A stretch of 24,189 bases of DNA from an uncultured Collinsella sp. GTDB taxonomy: Bacteria > Actinomycetota > Coriobacteriia > Coriobacteriales > Coriobacteriaceae. The stretch covers positions 1 to 24,189 of the forward strand of contig CATZMG010000030.1 of the NCBI GenBank assembly GCA_958421655.1, in the 5' to 3' direction. Positions 15,338-23,453 of the stretch are shown one piece after another. The notes under the pieces were generated by a model. That model searched no databases. It was not told the origin of the DNA and saw nothing but the letters and a program-made list of their open reading frames with translations. The position numbers were made by a program, and so were the translations under genes. Position 1 is the first letter of the stretch. Each line of letters starts with the position of its first letter.

Positions 15338-17680
15338 ATGGCTCAAGATAAGTTTGACGTAGGCGGCATGACATGCGCCGCCTGCCAGGCGCACGTGGAC
15401 CGTGCCGTGAGCAAGCTCGACGGCGTCCAAAGCGTCGCGGTCAACCTACTCGCCGGTTCCATGATGGTCGACTACGACCCCGCGCAGGTCTCCCCCGACG
15501 ATATCTGCACCGCCGTCGACCGTGCCGGCTACTCGGCCTCGCCCGTCGATGCGGGCACCGGTGCCGCCGGCTCAAACGGCAGCACGCAAGCCAGGTCCGG
15601 CGCCGCCCATATGGAGTCGCCGACCAAAAAGTTGGAGGCCGCCGCCTCTGCCATGCGCACCCGCCTCATCGTCTCGATCGTTTTCCTCATCCCACTGTTC
15701 TACATAGGCATGGGACACATGCTTGGTTGGCCGCTGCCCGGCATTTTCACCGACCATACCCACAGCATGACGCTCGCCCTCACTGAGCTCGTCCTGCTCA
15801 TCCCCATCGTCTATGTCAACGACGCGTACTTTATCAATGGGTTTAAATCGCTCGCACACGGCGCGCCCACCATGGACGCCCTTATTGCCGTGGGCGCCAC
15901 CGCCTCCATCGCCTGGTCGCTCTACGCCATGTTCATCATGGCCGACCAGCTTGCCGCGGGTCAGGTGCACGAGGCAATGATGACGGGCATGGACAATCTG
16001 TATTTTGAGAGCGCCGGCACCATCCTGTCGCTCGTCACCGTGGGCAAATACCTCGAGACGCGCAGCAAGTCCAAAACCGGCGGCGCCATCGAGGCGCTCA
16101 TCGACCTGGCGCCCAAGACCGCGACCGTCGTGGCAGAGGACGGCAGCGAGACCACCGTCGACGTCGACAGCATCCTTCCCGGCCAGGTCCTGCGCGTGCG
16201 CCCCGGCGAGTCCATCCCCGTCGATGGCGTGGTGCTCGAGGGCAGCTCGGCCGTGGACGAGAGTGCGCTCACCGGCGAGTCCATCCCCGTGGAAAAGACC
16301 GCCGGTGCCACCGTCAACGCCGCCACCGTCAACCGCACCGGTTCGTTTTCCTTCCGCGCCACGCGTGTGGGCGCCGAGACATCGCTCGCCAAGATCATCC
16401 AGCTCGTCGAGGACGCCAACGCCACCAAGGCGCCCATCGCCCGCATGGCCGACAAAGTCGCCGGCGTGTTCGTGCCCGTGGTGTTCGCGATCTCGGCCGT
16501 GACCTTTGTGGTGTGGATGGCATTGACCGGCAGCGTGAACGAGGCACTCACCTCCGCCGTGGCCGTGCTGGTGATCAGCTGTCCGTGCGCATTGGGCCTG
16601 GCCACGCCCGTCGCCATTATGGTGGGCACCGGCAAGGGCGCCGAAATGGGCATTCTGTTTAAGAGCGCCGAGACACTGGAGAACCTGCGCAGCGTGGGCA
16701 CCGTAGTGCTCGATAAGACGGGCACGGTCACCCGTGGCAAGCCTGCCGTGACCGATATCGTGGTAGCCACGCGCACTGACGGCTCGCCCGCCATGAGCGA
16801 AAAGGCGCTGCTCAAGCTGGCCGCCGCGTTGGAGCGCTCGAGCGAGCACCCGCTGGCCGAGGCGATTATGGCCGAGTGCGAGGCGCGCGGAATTGTCGCG
16901 CGCATGGTCGAGGACTTTGCCGCCGTGCCCGGTCGTGGCGTTACGGCACGCGAGGGGCAGAATGTCATCGCCGCCGGCAACGTGCGTCTGATGGACGAGT
17001 CAGGCGCGAAGGTGCCCGCCGGCCTTGCCGAACAGTTCGCCGCCGAGGGCAAAACACCGCTGTTCTTTGCCAAGAACGGCGAGCTCGTCGGTACCATCGC
17101 CGTGGCTGACGAGGTCAAAGAGACGAGCGCCGAGGCCATCGTCGCGCTGCGTTCGCTCGGCGTCGATGTGCGTATGCTCACCGGCGACAACCGCGTGACG
17201 GCCGAAGCAATCGCCCGCCGCGTGGGACTGAACAGCAAGCAGGTCATCGCCGACGTCCTCCCCGCCGACAAGGAACGCCACGTGCGCGAGCTGCAGGATG
17301 CGGGCAGCAAGGTCGCCATGGTGGGCGACGGCATCAACGACTCCCCCGCCCTGGCGCGTGCCGACGTGGGCCTTGCGATCGGCACCGGCGCCGACATCGC
17401 CAAGGAAGGGGCGGATGTGGTGCTCATGCGCAGCGACCTCATGGATGTTGCGCGAGCCATCGAGCTTTCGCGCGCCACGATTCGCAACATCAAGCAAGAC
17501 CTGTTCTGGGCGCTGTTCTACAACGGCATCGGCATTCCGCTCGCCGCGGGCGTGTTCTTCCCGCTCACAGGATGGCAACTCTCGCCGATGTTTGGCGCCG
17601 CGGCCATGAGCCTGTCGAGCGTGTGTGTCGTGTCCAACGCCCTGCGCCTGCGAACCTTTAAGCCGAAAGTGGCAAAATAG
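15338..17680 (+). CDS. copA: Copper-exporting P1B-type ATPase
   Basis: A 780-residue membrane ATPase that expels Cu(I). It has one N-terminal heavy-metal domain (about 1-70; GGMTCAACQAH, Cys13 and Cys16), then membrane segments, the actuator TGES (ALTGESIPVEK), the metal-transport motif CPC (Cys415-Pro-Cys417), the phosphorylated Asp459 in DKTGTVT, the nucleotide-binding SEHP (His504), TGDN and GDGINDSP (Asp664/Asp668). The closing MSLSSVCVVSNALRLR helix is typical of CopA. The ATG at 15338 has AAGGAG 6-7 nt upstream. It heads the copA-copZ-csoR cluster behind a CsoR-type operator. Length and motifs are complete; nothing suggests decay. Silver may also be a substrate, as in other members. Confidence 0.97.
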   Translation: MAQDKFDVGGMTCAACQAHVDRAVSKLDGVQSVAVNLLAGSMMVDYDPAQVSPDDICTAVDRAGYSASPVDAGTGAAGSNGSTQARSGAAHMESPTKKLEAAASAMRTRLIVSIVFLIPLFYIGMGHMLGWPLPGIFTDHTHSMTLALTELVLLIPIVYVNDAYFINGFKSLAHGAPTMDALIAVGATASIAWSLYAMFIMADQLAAGQVHEAMMTGMDNLYFESAGTILSLVTVGKYLETRSKSKTGGAIEALIDLAPKTATVVAEDGSETTVDVDSILPGQVLRVRPGESIPVDGVVLEGSSAVDESALTGESIPVEKTAGATVNAATVNRTGSFSFRATRVGAETSLAKIIQLVEDANATKAPIARMADKVAGVFVPVVFAISAVTFVVWMALTGSVNEALTSAVAVLVISCPCALGLATPVAIMVGTGKGAEMGILFKSAETLENLRSVGTVVLDKTGTVTRGKPAVTDIVVATRTDGSPAMSEKALLKLAAALERSSEHPLAEAIMAECEARGIVARMVEDFAAVPGRGVTAREGQNVIAAGNVRLMDESGAKVPAGLAEQFAAEGKTPLFFAKNGELVGTIAVADEVKETSAEAIVALRSLGVDVRMLTGDNRVTAEAIARRVGLNSKQVIADVLPADKERHVRELQDAGSKVAMVGDGINDSPALARADVGLAIGTGADIAKEGADVVLMRSDLMDVARAIELSRATIRNIKQDLFWALFYNGIGIPLAAGVFFPLTGWQLSPMFGAAAMSLSSVCVVSNALRLRTFKPKVAK

Positions 17681-17712
17681 GCTCACCATTACGTCCATTT
17701 AGAACGGGTTTT

Positions 17713-17798
17713 CCAGGTGCCCGAGATTGGCCTGAAAGAGGAGCGATGCGTACTTTGGTACGCGAGCGACGGCTTGAAGGTCAAGGTCGGGTGCCTGG
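17713..17798 (+). promoter_or_regulatory. Structured copZ leader
   Basis: The 147-nt copA-copZ gap can fold into an outer stem CCAGG-TG-CCCGA (17713-17724) with TCGGG-TG-CCTGG (17787-17798), enclosing a perfect GCGTAC-TTTG-GTACGC hairpin (17748-17763). It has no T-run, so it is not an obvious terminator. It may set copZ stability or translation relative to copA. I do not recognise a known riboswitch class. Confidence 0.4.
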
Positions 17799-17827
17799 GA
17801 AAGCCGACACAACAGAGAGGAATACCC

Positions 17828-18049
17828 ATGCGTTACACAATTAAGACTTCCGGCCTCATGTGCGGCCACTGCGACGCCACCGTCGAGACGGCGCTGCTCA
17901 ACGTGGCCGGCGTGACCGACGCCGACGCCGATCACGAGACCCAGACCGTCCAGGTGGAGTGCGCCGACACCGTGACTGCCGAGCAGCTCGCCGCCGCTGT
18001 CGAGGCCGCGGGCGAGAAGTTCCACGCCCTGTCCGTAACCGCCGCATAG
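17828..18049 (+). CDS. copZ: Copper chaperone, heavy-metal-associated domain protein
   Basis: A 73-residue single HMA domain: MRYTIKTSGLMCGHCDATVETALLNVAGV with the Cu(I)-binding pair Cys12 and Cys15 (MCGHC), then VECADTVTAEQLAAAVEAAGEKF, giving the beta-alpha-beta-beta-alpha-beta pattern. It would carry Cu(I) in the cytoplasm to CopA. The ATG at 17828 follows GAGAGG by about 8 nt. An in-frame GTG at 17717 would add 37 residues unlike any HMA protein and would read through the leader structure, so I reject it. It lies 147 nt after copA and before csoR. Confidence 0.94.
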   Translation: MRYTIKTSGLMCGHCDATVETALLNVAGVTDADADHETQTVQVECADTVTAEQLAAAVEAAGEKFHALSVTAA

Positions 18050-18124
18050 CAGCTGCCGCACCAACAGGCACCACTGTCGGCTGACATAGCCGCCCAGCAA
18101 CCACCGCTCAACCAGCCCTTCAGA

Positions 18125-18191
18125 AGTTGCGGTGAAATAGTTCCTGTTTTAGCGCTCCAAGCCCTCAATCAAGAACTATTTCACCGCAACT
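18125..18191. repeat. Perfect 19-bp palindrome between copZ and csoR
   Basis: AGTTGCGGTGAAATAGTTC (18125-18143) and its exact complement (18173-18191) flank a 29-nt loop. No T-run follows in either direction. It looks like a REP-type or mRNA-processing hairpin that could separate copZ from csoR expression; 42 nt remain before the csoR start. Confidence 0.9.
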
Positions 18192-18233
18192 GACGGGGGC
18201 ATCCGAAAGATCGACCAGAAACGAGGACCCGCC

Positions 18234-18506
18234 ATGATGGCAGACCATAAATCGGTGACCCGCATGCTCAAGACGGCACGCGGCCAGATCGACGGCATCT
18301 TGCGGATGGTCGATGAGGACCGCTACTGCGTCGATATTTCCACGCAGCTCATGGCCACACAGGCGCTCCTCGCGCGCATTAACGCCGATGTGCTCAAGGC
18401 TCACATTGAGGGTTGCGTGACCTCGGCAATTGAATCGGGCGACGAAGACCTCAAAGCCGCCAAGCTCGCCGAGATCGAACGCGTCGTCGACAAGCTCTCC
18501 AAGTAA
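18234..18506 (+). CDS. csoR: CsoR-type copper-sensing repressor
   Basis: A 90-residue all-helical protein of the CsoR/RcnR/FrmR family (DUF156). Residues Cys32 (RYCVDI), His57 and Cys61 (KAHIEGCV) reproduce the Cys-X24-His-X3-Cys Cu(I) site of CsoR, and the N-terminal VTRMLKTARGQIDGILRMV is the family's DNA-binding helix region. Without copper it should repress copA at the C/G-rich palindrome 15263-15279; Cu(I) binding releases it. The start is ATG 18234 or the next codon ATG 18237; GAGG lies 7-10 nt upstream. It is the last gene of the copper cluster. Confidence 0.93.
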   Translation: MMADHKSVTRMLKTARGQIDGILRMVDEDRYCVDISTQLMATQALLARINADVLKAHIEGCVTSAIESGDEDLKAAKLAEIERVVDKLSK

Positions 18507-18513
18507 TTGGGGC

Positions 18514-18632
18514 ATTGGGGACAGACTTCTTTGCACCGTCTTGGTGTTCCGGGGACAGGTATGTTTGCACCACCTTGGTGTTCCGGGGACAGGTATGTTT
18601 GCACCACCTTGGTGCAGATTAACCTGTCCCCC
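18514..18632. repeat. GGGGAC-type hairpin element, copy 2, with internal tandem duplication
   Basis: A partial unit (18514-18540) is followed by two identical 34-bp units (18541-18574 and 18575-18608) beginning TTGGTGTTCCGGGGACAGG, then a closing reverse arm TTGGTGCAGATTAACC...CCCC (18609-18632). The last unit and closing arm form the same imperfect hairpin as 3585-3631. The exact duplication suggests recent expansion. A TATAAA box (18649-18654) for the next gene follows. Confidence 0.85.
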
Positions 18633-18686
18633 TTGCTCTAAATCGGGTATAAAAGCGTGCAGTATATCGAACGAAAGGCAATTTGC

Positions 18687-19160
18687 ATGAATGACTTTAT
18701 GAAGGGTCGCAATGGCGCCGACGAGCTCACCATCGTGATGGGTTTTGTCGGCATCGTCATCGCAATGATCGGATCGATGGCCCGCATCCAGTGGCTCAGC
18801 TGGATTGCCATCGCCGTCATCGTGATTGGCGTGCTGCGCGGCCTGTCCAAAAATACCGATGCACGTCGCAAGGAGAACGAGGCCTTTGTCGCTGCGACCG
18901 CCAATGTCCCCGGCTTGGGCAAGTTCGTCGCCAGTTTGGGTGGCGGCGCTGCAGCGGCCAGCACCTCACGCGCGGCCGGCACCAGCAAGGAGGACTTTGA
19001 GCGTGCCAAACGCACGGCTAAGAAGATGTGGAAGGGCCGCAAGACCACGGCATACCTCAAGTGCCCCAACTGTGGCCAGATGCTCTCCGTCCCCAAGGGC
19101 AAAGGCAAGATCCGCGTCACCTGCCCCAAGTGCCACGCCAAGATGGAAACGCGCTCCTAG
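18687..19160 (+). CDS. Small two-helix membrane protein with C-terminal zinc ribbon
   Basis: A 157-residue protein with two predicted membrane helices (about 15-31 and 35-53), a charged linker containing a Gly/Ala-rich stretch (82-98), and a C-terminal CPNCGQMLSVPKGKGKIRVTCPKC module (Cys126, 129, 146, 149) that fits a zinc ribbon. The pattern recalls small zinc-ribbon proteins that present CPxCG knuckles on the cytoplasmic side; function unknown. The ATG at 18687 follows AAAGG by 8 nt; the longer ORF from 18657 lacks a good site. It has its own -10-like box and a terminator, so it is probably monocistronic. Confidence 0.82.
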   Translation: MNDFMKGRNGADELTIVMGFVGIVIAMIGSMARIQWLSWIAIAVIVIGVLRGLSKNTDARRKENEAFVAATANVPGLGKFVASLGGGAAAASTSRAAGTSKEDFERAKRTAKKMWKGRKTTAYLKCPNCGQMLSVPKGKGKIRVTCPKCHAKMETRS

Positions 19161-19171
19161 CGCCCGCACGC

Positions 19172-19200
19172 GGGACAAATAAATCAGGTTTGTTTGTCCC
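19172..19200 (+). other. Hairpin after the zinc-ribbon gene
   Basis: GGGACAAA / TTTGTCCC, 8-bp perfect stem with a 13-nt loop, 11 nt after the stop codon. It lacks a T-run; the true terminator is the next hairpin. Confidence 0.5.
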
Positions 19201-19223
19201 AAATCTTAAGTATTTGTTCGATA

Positions 19224-19260
19224 AAAAAGCCGAGGCCTCGTGTTGAGACCTCGGCTTTTT
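19224..19260. terminator. Bidirectional terminator between convergent genes
   Basis: AAAAAGCCGAGG and CCTCGGCTTTTT form a 12-bp stem over a 13-nt loop, with T-runs on both strands. It serves the plus-strand zinc-ribbon gene and the minus-strand amidohydrolase gene. Confidence 0.93.
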
Positions 19261-19293
19261 GTATGCGGCAACGGAGCTGTCCCTTTGTCTCGT

Positions 19294-20664
19294 CTACGCC
19301 ACGCCGTCGCGGGCCAGCTCCTCGGCAAGCGCTTCGGCTGGCATGGCCATAATCGCGTCGAGCTCGGCGTCCACCTCGGGAATACGCTTCACCTTGAGCT
19401 TGCGCACCAAATCGCCACGGCACATCACGTGCGTCGGCTCACGCAGGGCACACAGATCATCCAGAGGATTCTTACGCGTCACCAGGATATCGGCTGCCTT
19501 GCCACACTCGATTGTGCCGGTCTCGCCACCCAGGCCCAGTAGCTCGGCATTGACCTGCGTAGCCGTATGCAGTGCGAAGGCGTTGCTCACGCCCACGTAC
19601 TTGGCAAAGTAAGCCACCTCGCGCCACATGTCGTACTGCGTCACGAACGGGCAGCTCGAGTCCGTGCCCAGGCCCACCTTAACGCCGGCTTCCAGCGCCG
19701 CGCGAGCGCTCTCGATAATGCCCGAGCACACGATGTCACCGTTCTTCTTTTGCGTGTCGGTCGAATGGGTCTTTTCCGGATCGAGCAGTACAAACGGCAG
19801 TGCGGGGCTGATTGTGCAGGTCACGCTCGGCGCGCGTCCCTCGAGCTGTGTTCCCGCGGCGCCGCGGTACAGCTCCAGGATCTCGGGGGTCATCGGAGCG
19901 CCGTGCTCGATTGTGTCGACGCCGGCCTGAAGCGCGGCCTTCACACCTTCGGTGCTCTCGACATGGGCCATGACCGGAAGGCCCATATCGTGCGCCGCCT
20001 TGCACGCCGCCGCGGCAACCTCCACCGGCATACGCAGCACGCCCGGCTCGCCCACCTCGGTCGCATCGAACACACCGCCCGTTACGAACAGCTTAATGAC
20101 GTCGGCACCGCGCGCATACAGGTCGCGCACCTGTTCGGCTGCCTCGGCGGGACTGTTTGCCACCTGGGCGAACAAGCCCGCACCATGGCCGCCCGGCACC
20201 GTGACGCCCGTTCCCGGCGCCACCAGGCGAGGACCTTGATACTTGCCGGCGTCGATGGCATTACGAACGGCGATGTCGGCAAACAGTGGGTCGCCCGCGC
20301 CGCGCACCGTGGTCACGCCGCTTGCCAGTTGTTGTTGGGCGCTGCCCTTAAGAATATGGCGCACGATGGCGCGCCCCACGGGATTATCGAGCTTCTTCAT
20401 CAGCGCGCCTGCATCGCCCGCCGAAACCGGCTTGCCCGAACCGCACAGATGCACATGCATATTGATGAGGCCTGGCATGAGATACGCACCTGCCAGGTCG
20501 ATGACCTCGGCACCTGCAGGCGCCTGCGCCACAGCACTCGGCCCCATCCACGTGATGACACCGCGCTCAACGGCCACGGCCATGTCGGGCTGCGGCTCCA
20601 TATGTTCCGAACCATCTAGGATGGTCGCATTGATAAACAACGTGGAACGATCGGCAGACGCCAT
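19294..20664 (-). CDS. Metal-dependent amidohydrolase (prolidase/imidazolonepropionase-like)
   Basis: A 456-residue enzyme of the amidohydrolase superfamily. The barrel residues are visible: MHVH (His70, His72), the probable carbamylated Lys191 (VIKLFVTGG), His234 (MAHVES), His254 (TIEHGA) and Asp335 (GLGTDSS). The C-terminal GTIECGKAADILV is the usual closing strand. Such proteins hydrolyse cyclic amides or Xaa-Pro-type dipeptides in the cytoplasm; the substrate cannot be told from sequence alone. I start at the ATG at 20664 with GGGAGGAG 6 nt before it, not the upstream extension, which would cross repeat copy 9. It appears monocistronic, ending at the bidirectional terminator. A GATAAT box lies about 40 nt upstream without a clear -35. 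Confidence 0.9.
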   Translation of the reverse strand: MASADRSTLFINATILDGSEHMEPQPDMAVAVERGVITWMGPSAVAQAPAGAEVIDLAGAYLMPGLINMHVHLCGSGKPVSAGDAGALMKKLDNPVGRAIVRHILKGSAQQQLASGVTTVRGAGDPLFADIAVRNAIDAGKYQGPRLVAPGTGVTVPGGHGAGLFAQVANSPAEAAEQVRDLYARGADVIKLFVTGGVFDATEVGEPGVLRMPVEVAAAACKAAHDMGLPVMAHVESTEGVKAALQAGVDTIEHGAPMTPEILELYRGAAGTQLEGRAPSVTCTISPALPFVLLDPEKTHSTDTQKKNGDIVCSGIIESARAALEAGVKVGLGTDSSCPFVTQYDMWREVAYFAKYVGVSNAFALHTATQVNAELLGLGGETGTIECGKAADILVTRKNPLDDLCALREPTHVMCRGDLVRKLKVKRIPEVDAELDAIMAMPAEALAEELARDGVA

Positions 20665-20812
20665 ATCGAGCTCCTCCCTCACGATTAACTTGAACATTTG
20701 TCCATTATCACCTAGTCCCGTTGGATTACCGCAGACGCATCGGTTAACGGAGGGAAGAGGGGATGTGGGGGACGGAATACGTTGCAGTCCCACCCCAGCG
20801 ACACCAGGGAAA

Positions 20813-20871
20813 TGTCTCGATCTGTAACAGTTACGGGCCCAAACAGCCGCCAAACGTTACAGATTGAGACA
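20813..20871. repeat. 59-bp inverted-repeat element (family A), copy 9
   Basis: Singleton in the 242-nt gap between two minus-strand genes. Arms TGTCTCGATCTGTAACA and CGTTACAGATTGAGACA give one wobble and one mismatch. It is about 36 nt downstream of the stop of the 20907-21614 gene as transcribed. Confidence 0.92.
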
Positions 20872-20906
20872 AAGTCAGGGCAGCAGAGCGACACCAGTAA
20901 CATCCC

Positions 20907-21614
20907 CTACTCCCACTCCTGCTCGTAGATGTTGAGCGACTTTAGGTACCGCCCCTGGGCGCCCATGATGTCGCGGACCAGACGCAAGAAGAAACTGATG
21001 CACAAGGTGTCAAAGCCATCCTGCAGGTCCTCCGGATGCACCGCACCAGGCCCATCGACCGCCGTGTCACTCAGGCGTGCGATGTCATACAGATAGAGTT
21101 GTCCCGCCGTCAGCCAGACATCGTCGACGCAGGCGAGGCGCACCGCAATCGCGCCGTCGCTCCAATGCTCCTTTTGCACGATATGCGGGTCGTAGACATC
21201 AAAGCGACGGTCGGTGCGCGTATCCTTCAGCGCAACCATGCCGTTCGCAGGATCCTTGTCCAAAATGCCAAAGCGCGAGAAATACTGTGTGTCGCGTACC
21301 TGCTCGAGCCGCTTGAGCGAGGCAGGCGAAAGCAATGTCGGCGGCTCTTCAACATACAGCTCGAGCAACGTCTTGCCATGGCGATAGGGGCGCTCGAAGA
21401 GCAGCCAATCGGTAAATGCCATGTTGTAGGCCATGATTTCGTTTTGCGAAGGCTCGGTGCAATAGCTGAGCCACGGGTCGACAATGATCTCGAACTGTTC
21501 ACGCGCCGGCTCCAAAAACTGGAACTTCCGCAGCATCCAAAAATGGGCCATGTCGGCAATATCGTTGCCGACGGCTTCGGCCAGCTGCGCTCGATCTAAA
21601 GCGTGATCAGTCAT
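20907..21614 (-). CDS. Uncharacterised 235-residue cytoplasmic protein
   Basis: I do not recognise a named family. No signal peptide or membrane helix is visible, and the protein is acidic. The middle part (FTDWLLFERPYRHGKTLLELYVEEPPTLLSPASLKRLEQVRDTQYFSRFGILDKDPANGMVALKDTRTDRRFDVYDP reads as a mixed alpha/beta unit) loosely recalls a domain often attached to SEC-C proteins, with FxxWxLFxxxxxxGKTLLE followed by a beta-rich segment; no SEC-C cysteine cluster is present. The ATG at 21614 has GAGGAGG 5 nt upstream, a strong site, and the codon pattern looks coding. It stands alone between repeat copy 9 and an upstream 352-nt gap (21615-21966) in which I see only a hairpin and no clear promoter. 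Function unknown. Confidence 0.8.
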   Translation of the reverse strand: MTDHALDRAQLAEAVGNDIADMAHFWMLRKFQFLEPAREQFEIIVDPWLSYCTEPSQNEIMAYNMAFTDWLLFERPYRHGKTLLELYVEEPPTLLSPASLKRLEQVRDTQYFSRFGILDKDPANGMVALKDTRTDRRFDVYDPHIVQKEHWSDGAIAVRLACVDDVWLTAGQLYLYDIARLSDTAVDGPGAVHPEDLQDGFDTLCISFFLRLVRDIMGAQGRYLKSLNIYEQEWE

Positions 21615-21909
21615 GGCATCCTCCTCAAACTGATGGACCTCAATTTGAGCTTACGAGGAGGGTGGGCAGTCACGACCAGCGCGGGCAAAATAGGCCTCCG
21701 GCTGCAAACCAGATGCTGACCAAACACTTGACGAAAAGCTTGACCGAAAATGCGCACTGGAACAAAACCGCAGGTAAACATAGGCGGCCAACCCGCCCTT
21801 TTGAGCCAAGCGCCCCCGGCCACCACAGAAACAGCAGAGCACCACAGCTCAAGAAGACGCCGAATGGACACTCGCGCGTCGACAAACGAACGAACCGCTC
21901 GCAAAGAGT

Positions 21910-21949
21910 GTCCCCAACGACTAGACAAAAATGACCAGTCATTGGGGAC
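21910..21949. repeat. GGGGAC-type hairpin, copy 3 (short variant)
   Basis: GTCCCCAACGACT and AGTCATTGGGGAC pair over 13 positions with one mismatch around a 14-nt loop. It is followed by GTTCTTAAATGACT. It shares the TTGGGGAC core with elements at 3585 and 18514 but not the TTTGCACC part. It lies just downstream of gltD as transcribed; no T-run. Confidence 0.65.
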
Positions 21950-21966
21950 GTTCTTAAATGACTACT

Positions 21967-23448
21967 TTACAGCTCCAGCGCCTCGGCGACCTCGGCAGCG
22001 CAGGCCAGGGCGTCGGCCATGGCGTTCACAACGAGCGAGCTGCCGTTGCGCGCATCACCGGCAACATACACCGGCGCGGCATCCGCGGCGACGCCGTCGA
22101 CACGCGCCGCAAGATGCGAGTCCTCGGCGGCCATCACAGGCAGCGGACGACCAGCGGTGGCAACAGGCACGCCTACCGCATCGAACACGCCATGCTCAGG
22201 ACCCGTAAAGCCGCAGGCGATGAGCACCAGCTGCGCCGGCACCTCGTGCTCGGAGCCCGCGATGCGCTCGGGCTTGCCAGCCGACCAATCCAGATCGACC
22301 ACGCGCAGGCCCGCGGCCGCGCCCTTCTTGTCCAGCAGCACCTCGAGCGTATCCACGCCCCAAGCGCGCATCTCGCCGCCCATGGCAGCGATGGCCTCCT
22401 GCTGGCCGTAGTCGGTCTTCTTAACGTTTGGCCACTGCGGCCAGGGGTTGCTCGCCGCGCGCGCATCAGGCGCCGCCGGCAAGAACTCAAACTGGCGCAC
22501 GCTGCGCGCACCCTGACGTACCGCGGTGCCCACGCAGTCGTTACCGGTATCGCCGCCGCCAATGACCACGACGTCCAGGCCGCACGCGTTCACCACGGGC
22601 TCTCCGCCATCGAGCACCGAGACGGTCGAAGCCGTCAGGTAGTCCACGGCGTACACCACGCCCGGGGCATCAATGTTCGCAGCCGAAAGCCCACGCGGAG
22701 CACGAGCGCCGGCAGCCACCACGACAGCGTCAAAGCCATCGAGCTTGGCTGCCACCGCAGGGTCCGTCACATCTGCGCTCAGCTCAAACACAATGCCCAG
22801 CTCGCGCATGAGCGCCACGCGACGCTCGACCACGGACTTCCCGAGCTTCATGTTGGGAATGCCATACATAAGCAAACCGCCCTGACGGTCGTCACGCTCA
22901 AACACCGTCACGCGGGCGCCGCGACGCGCGAGCTCCCATGCTGCCACCAGACCAGCAGGACCGGAGCCCACCACGGCGACCGTGGGTGCGCCCTCCCCCG
23001 CCGGCTCAAAGCGACGCGGGCCACCGTTTGCCCATTCGTGGTCGCTGATCGCACGCTCGTTGTCATGGATCGTCGTGGGCTGACCGTCGACCGACCCCAA
23101 GTTGCATGCGGCCTCGCACAGCGCCGGGCACACGCGACTCGTGAACTCGGGCATGGGCGAGGTGAGCGACAGACGCTCGGCAGCCTCGTCCCAGCGGCCG
23201 CGGTACACCAGCTCATTCCACTCGGGAATCAGGTTGTGCAGCGGGCAGCCGCTCGGGCGTGCCTTGCCAAAGCTCGCGCCCATCTGGCAAAACGCCACGC
23301 CGCACATCATGCAACGGCTCGCCTGGGCGCGACGTGCATCGTCATCGAGCTCCACGTACAGCGGATCAAAATCATGGCTGCGCTCCTCCACGGGACGAAG
23401 CTCGTGGGTCACGCGATCGATATCAAGAAAAGCACCGGGCTTACCCAT
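21967..23448 (-). CDS. gltD: Glutamate synthase (NADPH), small subunit
   Basis: A 493-residue FAD/NADPH oxidoreductase subunit that passes electrons from NADPH to the large subunit for glutamate formation from glutamine and 2-oxoglutarate. The N-terminal iron-sulphur region has Cys46, 49, 54 (CMMCGVAFC), Cys68 and the second group Cys107, 111, 115 (CPALCEAAC). The FAD-binding GSGPAG is at 161-166 and the NADPH-binding GGGDTGND at 297-304; the closing VAGDARNGSSLVVNAMADA is the expected FAD segment. The ATG at 23448 lies 5 nt after the gltB stop, with GAAGGAGG inside the gltB end, so translation is coupled. It is full length and ends in front of a GGGGAC-type hairpin. Confidence 0.96.
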   Translation of the reverse strand: MGKPGAFLDIDRVTHELRPVEERSHDFDPLYVELDDDARRAQASRCMMCGVAFCQMGASFGKARPSGCPLHNLIPEWNELVYRGRWDEAAERLSLTSPMPEFTSRVCPALCEAACNLGSVDGQPTTIHDNERAISDHEWANGGPRRFEPAGEGAPTVAVVGSGPAGLVAAWELARRGARVTVFERDDRQGGLLMYGIPNMKLGKSVVERRVALMRELGIVFELSADVTDPAVAAKLDGFDAVVVAAGARAPRGLSAANIDAPGVVYAVDYLTASTVSVLDGGEPVVNACGLDVVVIGGGDTGNDCVGTAVRQGARSVRQFEFLPAAPDARAASNPWPQWPNVKKTDYGQQEAIAAMGGEMRAWGVDTLEVLLDKKGAAAGLRVVDLDWSAGKPERIAGSEHEVPAQLVLIACGFTGPEHGVFDAVGVPVATAGRPLPVMAAEDSHLAARVDGVAADAAPVYVAGDARNGSSLVVNAMADALACAAEVAEALEL

Positions 23449-23453
23449 GGCAC

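Noticed and set aside
15961..17493. 510-residue minus-strand Ser/Thr-rich ORF opposite copA
   Set aside because: Shadow frame of copA, which has all P-type ATPase motifs.
17713..17798. Cobalamin riboswitch before copZ
   Set aside because: CAGGTGCCCG at the start recalls one, but the conserved core boxes are missing and the gene context is copper.
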